This document shows, piece after piece, positions 45,510 to 54,882 of a DNA stretch of 64,000 nucleotides. The stretch spans positions 6,634,001 to 6,698,000 of the forward strand of contig NZ_CP063808.1 of NCBI RefSeq assembly GCF_018128905.1. Reading direction: 5' to 3'. Within the stretch, counting starts at the first letter, position 1. Each line of letters opens with the position of its first letter. The translations under genes and the position numbers were made by a program. The stretch comes from Streptomyces sp. A2-16. Its GTDB lineage: Bacteria; Actinomycetota; Actinomycetes; Streptomycetales; Streptomycetaceae. The notes under the pieces were generated by a model, which had not been told where the DNA came from, did not search any database, and worked only from the letters and a program-made list of their open reading frames with translations.

Positions 45510-45974
45510 TCAGATGACCACTTCGACGCCCTCGCCGGGTGCTTTACCTGACACCCGTTCGGATTCCAGGGCCTGCTGAAGAATGATCACGGCCGCTGCC
45601 TGGTCGATGACCGATCTGCCCTTTTTGGATTTCACTCCGGATGCGCGCAGTCCCTGACTGGCCGTCACCGTGGTCATCCGCTCGTCGACGAGCCTGACCG
45701 GAACGGGCGCGATCCCCCGGGCGAGCTCCTGGACGAAACCGCGGACCTTCACGGCGGCCGGGCCCTCGCCCCCCTTGAGGGAGCGAGGGAGACCGACGAC
45801 GACCTCGATCGGTTCGTACTCCTCGACCAGCTGCTTCAGCCGGCGCTGAGCTGCCGGGACGTCCCGGCCCGGGACCGTCTCCACCGGGGTGGCGAGGATC
45901 CCGTCGGGGTCGCACGAGGCGACCCCGATACGGGCGTCCCCGACGTCGATCGCGAGCCTGCGGCCTCGGCGCAT
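45510..45974 (-). CDS. ruvX: RuvX/YqgF-family RNase H-like nuclease
   Basis: This 154-aa protein has the RNase H fold. The first catalytic Asp is in LAIDVGDARIGVA near residue 10, then VVVGLPRSLKG near 58, ERMTT near 99 and the last Asp in VIDQAAAVIILQ near 122. Family members act in 16S rRNA 5'-end maturation or Holliday junction cleavage. Its ATG shares one base with the alaS stop. Confidence 0.93.
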   Translation of the reverse strand: MRRGRRLAIDVGDARIGVASCDPDGILATPVETVPGRDVPAAQRRLKQLVEEYEPIEVVVGLPRSLKGGEGPAAVKVRGFVQELARGIAPVPVRLVDERMTTVTASQGLRASGVKSKKGRSVIDQAAAVIILQQALESERVSGKAPGEGVEVVI

Positions 45975-48646
45975 TACTTGGCCGTCTCCCCGACCGTGCG
46001 CTCCACGGCGTCCACGGCCTCACCGATCGCGGCCGGGTTCTGGCCGCCGCCCTGGGCGACGTCCGGCTTGCCGCCACCGCCGCCGCCGAGGGTCTTGGCC
46101 GCGGTGCGGACCAGGTCACCGGCCTTGAGACCGCGCTCGCGGGCGGCCTCGTTGGTGGCGATGACCGTGAGCGGCTTGCCGTTGTTGACCGTGAAGAGGG
46201 CCACGACCGCGGCCCGGCCGCCCTGGATGCGGCCGCGCACGTCGAGGACCAGCTTGCGCAGGTCGTCGGCGGTGGTGCCGTCCGGGACCTGCCCGGTGAC
46301 GACGGCGATGCCGCGGATGTCCTTGGCGGACTCGGCGAGACCGGCCGCGGCCTGCAGGACCTTCTCGGCGCGGAACTTCTCGATCTCCTTCTCGGCGTCC
46401 TTCAGCTTGCCGAGCATGGCGGAGACCTTCTCCGGGAGCTCCTCCGGGCGGCCCTTGATCAGCTCCTGGAGCTGGGCGACGACCGTGTGCTCACGGGCGA
46501 GGAAGTTGTAGGCGTCGACACCGACGAGCGCCTCGATACGGCGGACACCGGAGCCGATCGACGACTCGCCGAGCAGCTTGACCAGGCCGAGCTGCGAGGT
46601 GTTGTGCACATGGGTGCCGCCGCACAGCTCCTTGGAGAAGTCGCCGATGGTGACGACCCGGACCCGCTCGCCGTACTTCTCGCCGAACTCGGCGATGGCG
46701 CCCTGCTTCTTGGCCTCGTCGATGCCCATGACGTCGGCACGGACGTCGAGGTCGCGGGCGAGCACCTCGTTGATCTTCTGCTCGACGTCGGTCATCACGG
46801 CCGTGGGTACGGCGGACGGGGAACCGAAGTCGAAGCGGAAACGGCCGGGCTGGTTCTCGGAACCGGCCTGGGCGGCCGTCGGGCCGAGCGCGTCCCGCAG
46901 CGCCTGGTGGGTGAGGTGGGTGGCCGAGTGGGCGCGGGCGATGGCGGTGCGGCGGCGGCTGTCGATGGAGGCGTGCGCCTTGGCACCGACGGTGACCTCG
47001 CCGAACTGGACGACGCCCTTGTGGACGTAGACGCCCGGGACCGGCTTCTGGCAGTCGCGGATCTCGATGACGGCACCGGAGTCGACCTTGATCTTCCCGG
47101 TGTCGCCGATCTGGCCGCCGCCCTCGGCGTAGAACGGGGTGCGGTCCAGGACGATCTCGACCTCGTCGCCCTCGGTGGCGGCCGGGGAGGAGGTGCCGTC
47201 GACGAGGATGCCGACGATCGTGGACTCGCCCTCGGTGTCGCTGTAGCCGATGAAGTCGGTCTCGCCGACCTTGTCGGCGATCTCCCGGTAGGCACCGGCA
47301 CCGGCGTGGCCGGTCTTCTTGGCCTGGGCGTCGGCCTTGGCGCGCTCCCGCTGCTCCTTCATCAGGCGGCGGAAGCCGTCCTCGTCCACGGAGAGGCCCT
47401 GCTCGGCGGCCATCTCGAGGGTGAGGTCGATCGGGAAGCCCCAGGTGTCGTGGAGCAGGAACGCCTTGTCACCGGCGAGGACCTTGCCACCGGCCTGCTT
47501 GGTCTCGGTGACCGCGGTGTCGAGGATGTTGGTGCCGGCCTTGAGCGTCTTGAGGAACGCGTTCTCCTCGGCGACGGCGACCTTCTCGATGCGCTCGCGG
47601 TCGGTGACGAGCTCGGGGTACTGCTGGCCCATCATGGCGATCACGGTGTCGATCAGGTCGAGCACGACCGGCCCGGTGGCACCGAGCAGGCGCATGTTGC
47701 GGATCGCGCGGCGCATGATGCGGCGCAGGACGTAACCGCGGCCCTCGTTGCCCGGGGTGACGCCGTCGCCGATGAGCATGACGGACGTGCGCATGTGGTC
47801 GGTGACCACGCGCAGGGAGACGTCGGAGTCGTGGGCGTCGCCGTACGCGACACCGGTCAGCTCGGTGGCCTTCTTGATGACGGCCATGGAGGTGTCGATC
47901 TCGTACATGTTCTGCACGCCCTGCAGGATCATCGCCAGGCGCTCGAGTCCGAGGCCGGTGTCGATGTTCTTGCTGGGGAGCTCGCCGAGGATCTCGAAGT
48001 TGTCCTTGCCGATGCCCTCGCCGCGCTCGTACTGCATGAAGACGAGGTTCCAGATCTCCACGTACCGCTCGTCGTTGACGGCGGGGCCGCCCTCGACGCC
48101 GAACTCGGGGCCGCGGTCGTAGTTGATCTCGGAACAGGGGCCGCAGGGTCCGGGGACGCCCATGGACCAGTAGTTGTCCTTCATGCCGAGGCGCTGGATG
48201 CGCTCCTTCGGCACCCCGACGACCTCGTGCCAGATGCGCTCGGCCTCGTCGTCCTCCAGGTACACGGTGATCCAGAGCTTCTCCGGCTCCAGGCCGTAAC
48301 CGCCCTTGTCCTGGGGGCTGGTGAGCAGCTCCCAGGCGTACTTGATGGCGCCTTCCTTGAAGTAGTCGCCGAAGGAGAAGTTGCCGCACATCTGGAAGAA
48401 GGTGCCGTGCCGGGTGGTCTTGCCGACCTCTTCGATGTCGGGGGTGCGCACGCACTTCTGCACGCTGGTGGCGCGCGCCCACGGCGGCTTGACCTCACCG
48501 AGGAAGTAAGGCTTGAAGGGCACCATGCCGGCGGGGACCAGGAGCAGAGTCGGGTCGTCCGCGATGAGCGACGCCGAAGGGACGACGGTGTGACCGCGCT
48601 CCTCGTAGAAGCTCAGCCAGCGGCGGCGAATCTCGGCCGACTCCAT
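45974..48646 (-). CDS. alaS: Alanyl-tRNA synthetase
   Basis: This 890-aa class II synthetase begins with the catalytic domain (RRRWLSFYEERGHTVVPSASL, DPTLLLVPAGM). The editing domain contains HSATHLTHQAL and the zinc motif CGGTHVHNTSQLG near 655. The C-terminal DHHA1/C-Ala region ends Gly-rich (LGGGGGGKPDVAQGGG). Length is standard. Confidence 0.98.
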   Translation of the reverse strand: MESAEIRRRWLSFYEERGHTVVPSASLIADDPTLLLVPAGMVPFKPYFLGEVKPPWARATSVQKCVRTPDIEEVGKTTRHGTFFQMCGNFSFGDYFKEGAIKYAWELLTSPQDKGGYGLEPEKLWITVYLEDDEAERIWHEVVGVPKERIQRLGMKDNYWSMGVPGPCGPCSEINYDRGPEFGVEGGPAVNDERYVEIWNLVFMQYERGEGIGKDNFEILGELPSKNIDTGLGLERLAMILQGVQNMYEIDTSMAVIKKATELTGVAYGDAHDSDVSLRVVTDHMRTSVMLIGDGVTPGNEGRGYVLRRIMRRAIRNMRLLGATGPVVLDLIDTVIAMMGQQYPELVTDRERIEKVAVAEENAFLKTLKAGTNILDTAVTETKQAGGKVLAGDKAFLLHDTWGFPIDLTLEMAAEQGLSVDEDGFRRLMKEQRERAKADAQAKKTGHAGAGAYREIADKVGETDFIGYSDTEGESTIVGILVDGTSSPAATEGDEVEIVLDRTPFYAEGGGQIGDTGKIKVDSGAVIEIRDCQKPVPGVYVHKGVVQFGEVTVGAKAHASIDSRRRTAIARAHSATHLTHQALRDALGPTAAQAGSENQPGRFRFDFGSPSAVPTAVMTDVEQKINEVLARDLDVRADVMGIDEAKKQGAIAEFGEKYGERVRVVTIGDFSKELCGGTHVHNTSQLGLVKLLGESSIGSGVRRIEALVGVDAYNFLAREHTVVAQLQELIKGRPEELPEKVSAMLGKLKDAEKEIEKFRAEKVLQAAAGLAESAKDIRGIAVVTGQVPDGTTADDLRKLVLDVRGRIQGGRAAVVALFTVNNGKPLTVIATNEAARERGLKAGDLVRTAAKTLGGGGGGKPDVAQGGGQNPAAIGEAVDAVERTVGETAK

Positions 48647-48972
48647 CAGTGGTCCTCATTCCGGTTGTACGAATGCGTGGTGTGCGTCGTGTTCTCGATG
48701 GCGGCGATGCGCCTGGGGGCGGGAAGCTCGGGATCCTCCCGGATACCCAGGGCGTCCGTCAGCTCGGCCTCCCGCTGGGCCATGTTGTCGCGGACGTCGA
48801 GCGCGAAGCCGACCGCGCGGTCCCTGAGTCGGCCGCCCGTCTCGATCGCCTTGTTGGCCGCCGTGACGGCGAGGTTCTCGGGAGTCAGCTGCTTCAGCTT
48901 GCGATTCACCTTGGTGGTGGCCCAGACACCCGCGGCCACGCCCGTGGAGAACCAGAAAGTACGGCGGAACAT
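48646..48972 (-). CDS. Small conserved actinobacterial protein
   Basis: This 108-aa protein has a hydrophobic N-terminal segment (residues 5-18), then an amphipathic helical region with many Arg and Ala, and a His/Asn-rich tail. It fits a family known in Streptomyces only as a domain of unknown function. Its stop shares one base with the alaS start, so it is co-transcribed with alaS. Function unknown. Confidence 0.75.
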   Translation of the reverse strand: MFRRTFWFSTGVAAGVWATTKVNRKLKQLTPENLAVTAANKAIETGGRLRDRAVGFALDVRDNMAQREAELTDALGIREDPELPAPRRIAAIENTTHTTHSYNRNEDH

Positions 48973-48982
48973 CTCTTGAGCC

Positions 48983-49417
48983 TCAGTCCTTCTTGCCTCG
49001 GCCCCGGGAAACCGCCCGGCCCACGATCACGGTACGCCGGGAGGATTTCGCGGGCACGTCGTCCTTGCGCCCGCCCATCGCGCGGCGCACGCCGTAGCCG
49101 AAGGCCGCGACCTTGACCAGGGGGCCACCGAAGGTGGAGGCGACGGTGGTGGACAGCGCGGAGGCGTTGGACGTGACCTCCTGGACGTCCGAGGCGATCG
49201 CGTCGACGCGCTCGATCTGGGTCTGCGCGGAGCGCACCGCGGTGGAGGCGTCGGCCAGCAGCGGGACGGCCTGGTCGGTCACGTCCGCGACGAGCTTGGT
49301 GGTCGCCTTGAGCGTCTGGGCCAGCCTCGCCAGCGCGACGGCGAGGAAGGAGACCAGGATCGCCCAGAAGACGGCCACCAGGATCCCGGCAACCTCTCCA
49401 CCGGACACTGTGTGCAC
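48983..49417 (-). CDS. DUF948-type membrane protein
   Basis: This 144-aa protein has an N-terminal helix (VAGILVAVFWAILVSFLAVALARL, residues 9-32) followed by a long amphipathic region predicted to form a coiled coil (residues 35-95), typical of DUF948 proteins. The basic C-terminus ends RGRGKKD. It lies 10 nt upstream of the previous small gene and heads the alaS transcript group. The start GTG is behind GGGAG. Function unknown. Confidence 0.8.
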   Translation of the reverse strand: MHTVSGGEVAGILVAVFWAILVSFLAVALARLAQTLKATTKLVADVTDQAVPLLADASTAVRSAQTQIERVDAIASDVQEVTSNASALSTTVASTFGGPLVKVAAFGYGVRRAMGGRKDDVPAKSSRRTVIVGRAVSRGRGKKD

Positions 49418-49568
49418 CCGCTCCCTGAAACGTGCTGTCTATGGAAAAAGTCTCCGCCGAGCCTATCGCGCCGGGGACGGCGCTCCGCACCGGATTACCC
49501 CTCGCCCGCACCCGAGTTGTCCTTGACGATTGTACGGAGTGAACACACTTAAGTACGCTCCGTGTTCC

Positions 49569-51731
49569 ATGCACAGTCATCAGCCCGACGGCACCGAGGC
49601 GAACGGCAACATCCCGCTGGAGCTCGACGGCTTCGTCGGCCGGCGCGCGGAGCTCTCGGGGCTGGCACGCTCGCTCGACACCTCGCGGCTGGTGACGGTG
49701 ACGGGCCCCGGCGGCATCGGGAAGTCGAGGCTCGCGGCGCGCGTGGCGGGCGCCCGGTGCGCGCCGCCCGACGGGGTGTGGCGTGTCGAGCTGGCCGCCG
49801 TCCGCGATCCGGAGTTCCTCGACTACGCGGTCGTGGAGACGCTGGGCCTGACGGACCACACCGTGCGGGCGCCGCGCGAGACGCTCCTGGCCCATCTGAC
49901 CGGACGTCGACTCCTGCTGGTCCTCGACGGTTTCGAGCATCTGGTGGACGCCTGCGCCGCCCTGGTCGTGGACCTGCTGGAACAGTTGCCGGGTCTTTCC
50001 GTGCTCGCTGTGGGACGACGGCCGCTGGCCGTCGCCGGCGAGCAGGTCCTCGCACTGGGCCCGCTGGGCGAGGACGAGGCCGTGGAGCTGTTCGCGGAGC
50101 GGGCCGGGCGGCAGGGGGTGACGGCCGGGGACGATCCGCACGTACGGGAGCTGTGCCGGCGCCTCGACGGCATCCCGCTGGCGATCGAGCTGGCCGCGGG
50201 GCGGCTGGGGGCGCTGGCCCCCGCCCAGCTGCTGGAGCGGCTCGACGACCGGTTCCGGTTGCTGACGGGCGGCGGCCGGGACGCTCTCCCCCGGCACCGG
50301 ACGCTGCGCACGGCGATCGGCTGGAGCCATGAACTGTGCACGTCCGAGGAGCGGTTGCTGTGGTCGCGGCTGTCGGTGTTCGCCGGGCAGTTCGACCTGG
50401 AGGCCGCCGAGTACGTGTGCAGCGGCGGCGGTCTGCACTCCGACGACGTGCTCGACGTGCTGTCCGCGCTGCTCGCCCAGTCGGTGGTGGCCCGCGAGGA
50501 GACGGCGACCGGCGTGCGCTACCGGATGCTCGACACGGTCCGGGCCTACGGCGCCGAGTGGCTGGAGGCGACCGGTGACTCGGTACGGCTGCGCAGGCGG
50601 CACCGCGACTGGTACGTGGGCCTGGCGACCTGGTGCGAACTGGACTGGTTCTCGCCGCGCCAGAACGAGGTGGCCGCGCGGATCGAGGCCGAGCTGCCGA
50701 ACCTGCGCTGCGCCCTGGAGTACTGCCTGACCGAGCCCGACGGGGCGGAGCTGGGCCAGCATCTCGCGGGCTCCCTGTGGTTCTGCTGGGTGGGCTGCGG
50801 CCGGCTCTCGGAGGGCCGGCACTGGCTGGAGCGCAGCGTCGAACTGGAGCCGGGCCATGAGCACGCACGCCTCAAGGCCCTGTGGGTCCTCGGCTATGTG
50901 GCGATCCTCCAGGGCGACACGGTGCCCGCGCTGGCGGCGCTCCAGGAGTGCCGGGAGGAGGCGGAGCGGTCGGCGAACCCGACAGCGGCGGCGTACGCCG
51001 AGCACCGCACCGGCTGTCTGGCGCTCGTCTCGGACGACATGCCCCGTGCGCAGGCCCTGCTGGGCTCGTCGCTGGCGCGCTACCAGGAGATCGGCGAGCT
51101 CAACAGCAATGTGCTGATGGGTCAGGTCGAGCTGGCGATGGCCCGTGCCTTCCTGGGCGATCTGCCGGACGCGGTGCGGCTGTGCGAGGACGTGCGCCGG
51201 GTGTGCGAGGACCACGGCGAGCGGTGGGCGCGGTCGTACGCCCTGTACGTCCTGGCGTACGCGGCCTGGAGCGAGGGCGACGCGGCACGCGCGCGTGAGT
51301 TGCTCACCGACTGTCTGGCCTGCGCGCACGCCTTCCACGACCTGCTCGGTTCGGTCCTGTCGATCGAGCTCCTCGCCCTGGTCACGGTGACCCAGGGCGA
51401 CGCGGTCGAGGCCGCCGTCCTCCAGGGCGCGGCGGCCTCGCTGTGGCCGTCGGTGGGCCTGCCCCTGTTCGGTTCGGCCTACTACAACGCCCCGCACGAA
51501 CTGTGCGAGGCGACGGTCCGGGAGCGGCTGGGCGACGAACGGTACGAGGAGGGCGTACGGCAGGGCCGGGCGCTCGGCCGGGACGCGGCGGTGTGCCGGG
51601 CACTGGGCCGCGCGCGTCCGGTCGACGGGCTGCCGGCGCCGCGGGGTTCCGCGCGGCCCGCCGAAGCGGGCCCCGGCATGCAGCAGCCCGCCGCCTCGCC
51701 CACCCGGAAGGGCGGGGAGACGGCGGGCTGA
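49569..51731 (+). CDS. STAND-type ATPase with TPR region, no DNA-binding domain
   Basis: This protein of about 720 aa begins with an NB-ARC-like NTPase: Walker A VTGPGGIGKSRLAARV near residue 44, Walker B RLLLVLDGFEHLVD near 112 and GIPLAIELAAGRL near 205. A winged region and about ten TPR-like helices (residues 330-650) follow. Such modules are usual in AfsR and LuxR-LAL regulators, but neither an N-terminal SARP nor a C-terminal LuxR domain is present. It may act by protein contacts. The start is uncertain: no ribosome site is near ATG 49569, and GTG 49539 and TTG 49530 are in frame. Confidence 0.78.
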   Translation: MHSHQPDGTEANGNIPLELDGFVGRRAELSGLARSLDTSRLVTVTGPGGIGKSRLAARVAGARCAPPDGVWRVELAAVRDPEFLDYAVVETLGLTDHTVRAPRETLLAHLTGRRLLLVLDGFEHLVDACAALVVDLLEQLPGLSVLAVGRRPLAVAGEQVLALGPLGEDEAVELFAERAGRQGVTAGDDPHVRELCRRLDGIPLAIELAAGRLGALAPAQLLERLDDRFRLLTGGGRDALPRHRTLRTAIGWSHELCTSEERLLWSRLSVFAGQFDLEAAEYVCSGGGLHSDDVLDVLSALLAQSVVAREETATGVRYRMLDTVRAYGAEWLEATGDSVRLRRRHRDWYVGLATWCELDWFSPRQNEVAARIEAELPNLRCALEYCLTEPDGAELGQHLAGSLWFCWVGCGRLSEGRHWLERSVELEPGHEHARLKALWVLGYVAILQGDTVPALAALQECREEAERSANPTAAAYAEHRTGCLALVSDDMPRAQALLGSSLARYQEIGELNSNVLMGQVELAMARAFLGDLPDAVRLCEDVRRVCEDHGERWARSYALYVLAYAAWSEGDAARARELLTDCLACAHAFHDLLGSVLSIELLALVTVTQGDAVEAAVLQGAAASLWPSVGLPLFGSAYYNAPHELCEATVRERLGDERYEEGVRQGRALGRDAAVCRALGRARPVDGLPAPRGSARPAEAGPGMQQPAASPTRKGGETAG
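51685..51729 (+). terminator. Terminator overlapping the end of the STAND gene
   Basis: AGCCCGCCG and CGGCGGGCT form a perfect 9-bp stem with a further internal G-C stem. The hairpin includes the last codons and stop, and lies between convergent rpsD and the STAND gene. Confidence 0.7.
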
Positions 51732-51761
51732 GGTGGTGCGGGTGCTACGGCCTGCCGGTGA

Positions 51762-52376
51762 TCAGCGGGCGTAGTACTCGACGACGAGCTGCTCGTCGCA
51801 GATCACCGGGATCTCCTTGCGGTTCGGCTCGCGGTCCAGGCGGAAGGCCAGGGCGCGGAGGTTCACCTGGAGGTAGCGCGGGGTCTCGCCGTCGGGGGCG
51901 AAGCCGCCCTCACGGGCGATCGAGAAGAGGGTCTTCTCGCGGCTGCGCTCGCGGACCATCACGACGTCGTCGGGACGGACGCGGAAGGACGGCTTGTCGA
52001 CCTTCTGACCGTTGACCTCGATGTGGCCGTGGACGACCATCTGGCGGGCCTGGTAGATCGTGCGGGCGATGCCCGAACGCAGGACCAGCGCGTCGAGACG
52101 ACGCTCGAGCTCGATGATCAGGGCCTCACCGGTCTTGCCCTGAACCTTGGAGGCACGCTCGTAGGCGCGGACGAGCTGGCGCTCGGACACGTCGTACTGC
52201 GCACGCAGACGCTGCTTCTCGAGCAGACGGACCTTGTAGTCCGAGTTCTGCTTGCGGCCACGGCCGTGCTCACCCGGGGGGTAGGGACGGGCCTCGAAGT
52301 ACTTGACGGCCTTCGGGGTCAGCGCGATGCCGAGGGCACGCGACTTCTTGACCTTGGGGCGGGACTGGTTCGCCAC
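51762..52376 (-). CDS. rpsD: 30S ribosomal protein S4
   Basis: This 204-aa uS4 protein nucleates 30S assembly. The S4 RNA-binding fold is seen in LDALVLRSGIARTIYQARQMVVHGHIEVNGQKV near 95-125. The N-terminal zinc cysteines of some S4 forms are absent, so it is the zinc-independent type. It stands alone rather than in the alpha operon. The GTG start is preceded by a long structured leader. Confidence 0.97.
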   Translation of the reverse strand: MANQSRPKVKKSRALGIALTPKAVKYFEARPYPPGEHGRGRKQNSDYKVRLLEKQRLRAQYDVSERQLVRAYERASKVQGKTGEALIIELERRLDALVLRSGIARTIYQARQMVVHGHIEVNGQKVDKPSFRVRPDDVVMVRERSREKTLFSIAREGGFAPDGETPRYLQVNLRALAFRLDREPNRKEIPVICDEQLVVEYYAR

Positions 52377-52672
52377 AATCTCTCATTTCTCAGTGTTCGG
52401 CTCGTCAGAGTTATGGGAGGTCGCATCCGCAGCCGGGGAAACCCGCCGGGTCCTCGAAAGGGCCCGATGGGCAGCCGCTCCCCTGGTCTGGGCACATACG
52501 TGCAGCACGCGAGTGGCCCACCGACCGGTCTCACCGTGCGGTGAGTGGTGGTGGGCTGCCCGCGACACCATTCGAACGGTGCGCGACGCTCCTGGAACCC
52601 ACTGGGGGTTCCGGCTGACCGTCCCGTTCTGACTGCACGGGACACAGCACTTCGAGGGATTCTACAGGGTGC
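52377..52672 (-). promoter_or_regulatory. rpsD leader with -10 element and stable hairpins
   Basis: The 296-nt gap to rarA contains a perfect -10 on the minus strand, TAGAAT at 52664-52659, giving a leader of about 275 nt. Two hairpins are plain: GGAACCC/GGGTTCC at 52594-52612 and CTCACCG/CGGTGAG at 52530-52545. S4 autoregulates through its mRNA leader in other bacteria, so these may be control elements. No gene is seen. Confidence 0.5.
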
Positions 52673-54028
52673 TCAGGACCGCTTCCGACCGAGGTGCTTC
52701 CTGGTCCACTCCACCGCGTCCGCGTACCGGGCCTCGGCGCCGTGCCGGGTGGGTTCGTAGTACTCGCGGTCCTTGATGGCGTCCGGGGCGTACTGCTGCT
52801 CGGCGATGCCCTCGGGCAGGTCGTGCGGGTAGACGTACCCCTGGGCGTGCCCGAGCTTGGCGGCGCCCTTGTAGTGCCCGTCGCGCAGGTGCGGCGGCAC
52901 GGGACCGGCCAGTCCCTTGCGTACGTCCTCCATGGCGGCGCCGATCGCCGTGGTCGCGGCGTTGGACTTCGGGGCCAGGGCGAGCGCGATGGTGGCGTGG
53001 CTCAGCGTCAGGGCGGCCTCGGGGAAGCCGATCATGGCGACGGCCTGGGCGGCGGCCACGGCTGTGGGCAGGGCGTTGGGGTCCGCGAGGCCGATGTCCT
53101 CGCTGGCGGAGATCATCAGGCGGCGGGCGATGAAGCGGGGGTCCTCGCCGGCCTCGATCATGCGGGCCAGGTAGTGCAGGGCCGCGTCCACGTCGGAGCC
53201 CCTGATGGACTTGATGAGGGCGCTGGCCACGTCGTAGTGCTGGTCGCCGTCGCGGTCGTACTTCACGGCCGCGCGGTCGACCGTCTCCTCCAGTGTGGTG
53301 AGGGAGATCTCCGGCTCGCCCTTGTCGAGCGCGGCTCCGGCCGCGGCCTCCAGGGCGGTCAGGGCGCGGCGGGCGTCACCTCCGGCGATCCGCAGGAGGT
53401 GGTCCTCGGTGTCCTCGGGGAGGGCGACGGCGTCCCTGAGACCGCGCTCGTCGCTCAGCGCCCGCCTCAGGAGCCCTCTGAGGTCGTCGTCGGTGAGGGG
53501 TTCGAGGGTGAGCAGCAGCGACCGGGACAGCAGCGGGGAGATGATCGAGAAGTACGGGTTCTCGGTGGTCGCCGCGATCAGGGTCACCCAGCGGTTCTCG
53601 ACTGCGGGAAGCAGGGAGTCCTGCTGGGCCTTGCTGAAGCGGTGGATCTCGTCGAGGAAGAGGACGGTCTCCTTGCCGAAGCCGCCGGTGGCGCGGCGTG
53701 CGCCCTCGATGACCGCGCGGACCTCCTTGACGCCGGCGGTGATCGCGGAGAGCTCCACGAAGCGCTTGTTCGTCGCCTTGGAGACGACGTAGGCCAGAGT
53801 CGTCTTGCCGGTGCCGGGCGGGCCCCAGAGGATCACCGAGGAGGGTCCGGCGGGGCCGCCGCTGCCCTCGCCGACCAGTCGGCGCAGCGGTGAGCCCGGC
53901 TTGAGCAGGTGCTGCTGGCCCACCACCTCGTCGAGGGTGCGCGGGCGCATCCGGACCGCCAGGGGGCTGCCGGCCGGGTCCTTCTCCTGGCGCTCTTCCG
54001 CCGCCGCGGTGAACAGATCGGGCTCCAC
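52673..54028 (-). CDS. rarA: Replication-associated recombination protein A (MgsA/RarA)
   Basis: This 451-aa AAA+ ATPase acts at stalled replication forks. Residues 1-20 are polar, then RMRPRTLDEVVGQQHLL, Walker A WGPPGTGKTTLAYVV near 70, Walker B LFLDEIHRFSKAQQD near 123 and sensor TTENPYFSI near 155. The C-terminal tetramerisation region has SASEDIGLADPNAL near 305. GTG at 54028 is eight nt from AGGG; a TTG two codons earlier is less likely. Confidence 0.95.
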   Translation of the reverse strand: MEPDLFTAAAEERQEKDPAGSPLAVRMRPRTLDEVVGQQHLLKPGSPLRRLVGEGSGGPAGPSSVILWGPPGTGKTTLAYVVSKATNKRFVELSAITAGVKEVRAVIEGARRATGGFGKETVLFLDEIHRFSKAQQDSLLPAVENRWVTLIAATTENPYFSIISPLLSRSLLLTLEPLTDDDLRGLLRRALSDERGLRDAVALPEDTEDHLLRIAGGDARRALTALEAAAGAALDKGEPEISLTTLEETVDRAAVKYDRDGDQHYDVASALIKSIRGSDVDAALHYLARMIEAGEDPRFIARRLMISASEDIGLADPNALPTAVAAAQAVAMIGFPEAALTLSHATIALALAPKSNAATTAIGAAMEDVRKGLAGPVPPHLRDGHYKGAAKLGHAQGYVYPHDLPEGIAEQQYAPDAIKDREYYEPTRHGAEARYADAVEWTRKHLGRKRS

Positions 54029-54074
54029 GCTCAAAACCCTATGTCACCGCACTGACAACGCCGCCGGCCGTCGG

Positions 54075-54737
54075 TCAGGCCCAGAGCTTGTCGCCCCAGC
54101 GGGTCAGGATCAGCATCGCGATGATGCCGCAGTGCGTGACCGGCAGGACCCAGGTGAACTCGGAGAGGAAGCGCTTGAGCCAGCCCGGGGACGGCAGCAG
54201 GTCGTTGCGGACGTTGAACGAGGTCACGTACCAGAACATCGTGATCGTCGCGACCCAGGCCAGCGAGCACCACAGGCACAGCGCGTTGATCCGGTACAGC
54301 GACTGGAACTGGAGCCAGGTGACGAAGACCACGCCGAAGAGCGTGCCGAAGTTGAAGGTGAGCCAGTACCAGCGCGGGAAGGTGGCGCGGGCCAGCAGGC
54401 TCATGCCGACGCAGATCACGATGCCGTAGGCGACCAGGCCCAGCATCGGGTTGGGGAACCCGAAGGCGGCGGCCTGCTTGCTCTCCATCACGCTGCCGCA
54501 GGAGACGATCGGGTTGAGGGAGCAGCTCGGCGTGAACGTCTTGCCGCTGACCTTGCCCTCGAGGATCTTGAACTTGTCGATCGTGATGACCCAAGCGGCG
54601 AGCAGTCCGGCGGCACCGGTGATCACCATCAGCAGCGCGAAGGCACGGCTGCCGCCCACCGTCCGGGGCGCGGCGTCGGACCTCGCCGACGAGGGCTCGG
54701 GCTCCGTGGAGACGTCTTTCACTGTGGTCTTGCTCAT
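54075..54737 (-). CDS. Vitamin K epoxide reductase (VKOR) family protein
   Basis: This 220-aa membrane protein has about five helices. The active-site pair is Cys154-Leu-Trp-Cys157 in NALCLWCSLAW. The loop pair Cys72 and Cys80 (SCSLNPIVSC) lies outside the membrane after helix 1. Bacterial VKORs reoxidise DsbA-like proteins with quinone to drive disulfide formation. No thioredoxin domain is fused and no DsbA gene is adjacent. It is divergent from the ABC exporter operon. Confidence 0.9.
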   Translation of the reverse strand: MSKTTVKDVSTEPEPSSARSDAAPRTVGGSRAFALLMVITGAAGLLAAWVITIDKFKILEGKVSGKTFTPSCSLNPIVSCGSVMESKQAAAFGFPNPMLGLVAYGIVICVGMSLLARATFPRWYWLTFNFGTLFGVVFVTWLQFQSLYRINALCLWCSLAWVATITMFWYVTSFNVRNDLLPSPGWLKRFLSEFTWVLPVTHCGIIAMLILTRWGDKLWA

Positions 54738-54807
54738 CACGCCGATCCGTCTGCTTGAGAGTTGGACCTTCTTCGGGCAGGGGCCATTGTGCCGCACGCG
54801 GGGGCTT

Positions 54808-54825
54808 GTCCACCGTTCGGTGGAC
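54808..54825. promoter_or_regulatory. Perfect 18-bp palindrome between VKOR and the exporter operon
   Basis: GTCCACCGTTCGGTGGAC is fully self-complementary. It lies 57 nt before the ABC gene and 70 nt before the VKOR gene. It is a good candidate operator, perhaps for the NarL-type response regulator of the same operon. Confidence 0.5.
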
Positions 54826-54882
54826 ATAAGGAAGTACGCACGGTCGTCCCTGAGCGTTCGGTTCCGGCCGAGGCTCGTCGAC

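Noticed and set aside
46487..48979. 830-codon open frame on the plus strand
   Set aside because: Antisense to alaS and a small downstream gene; same high-G+C artefact.
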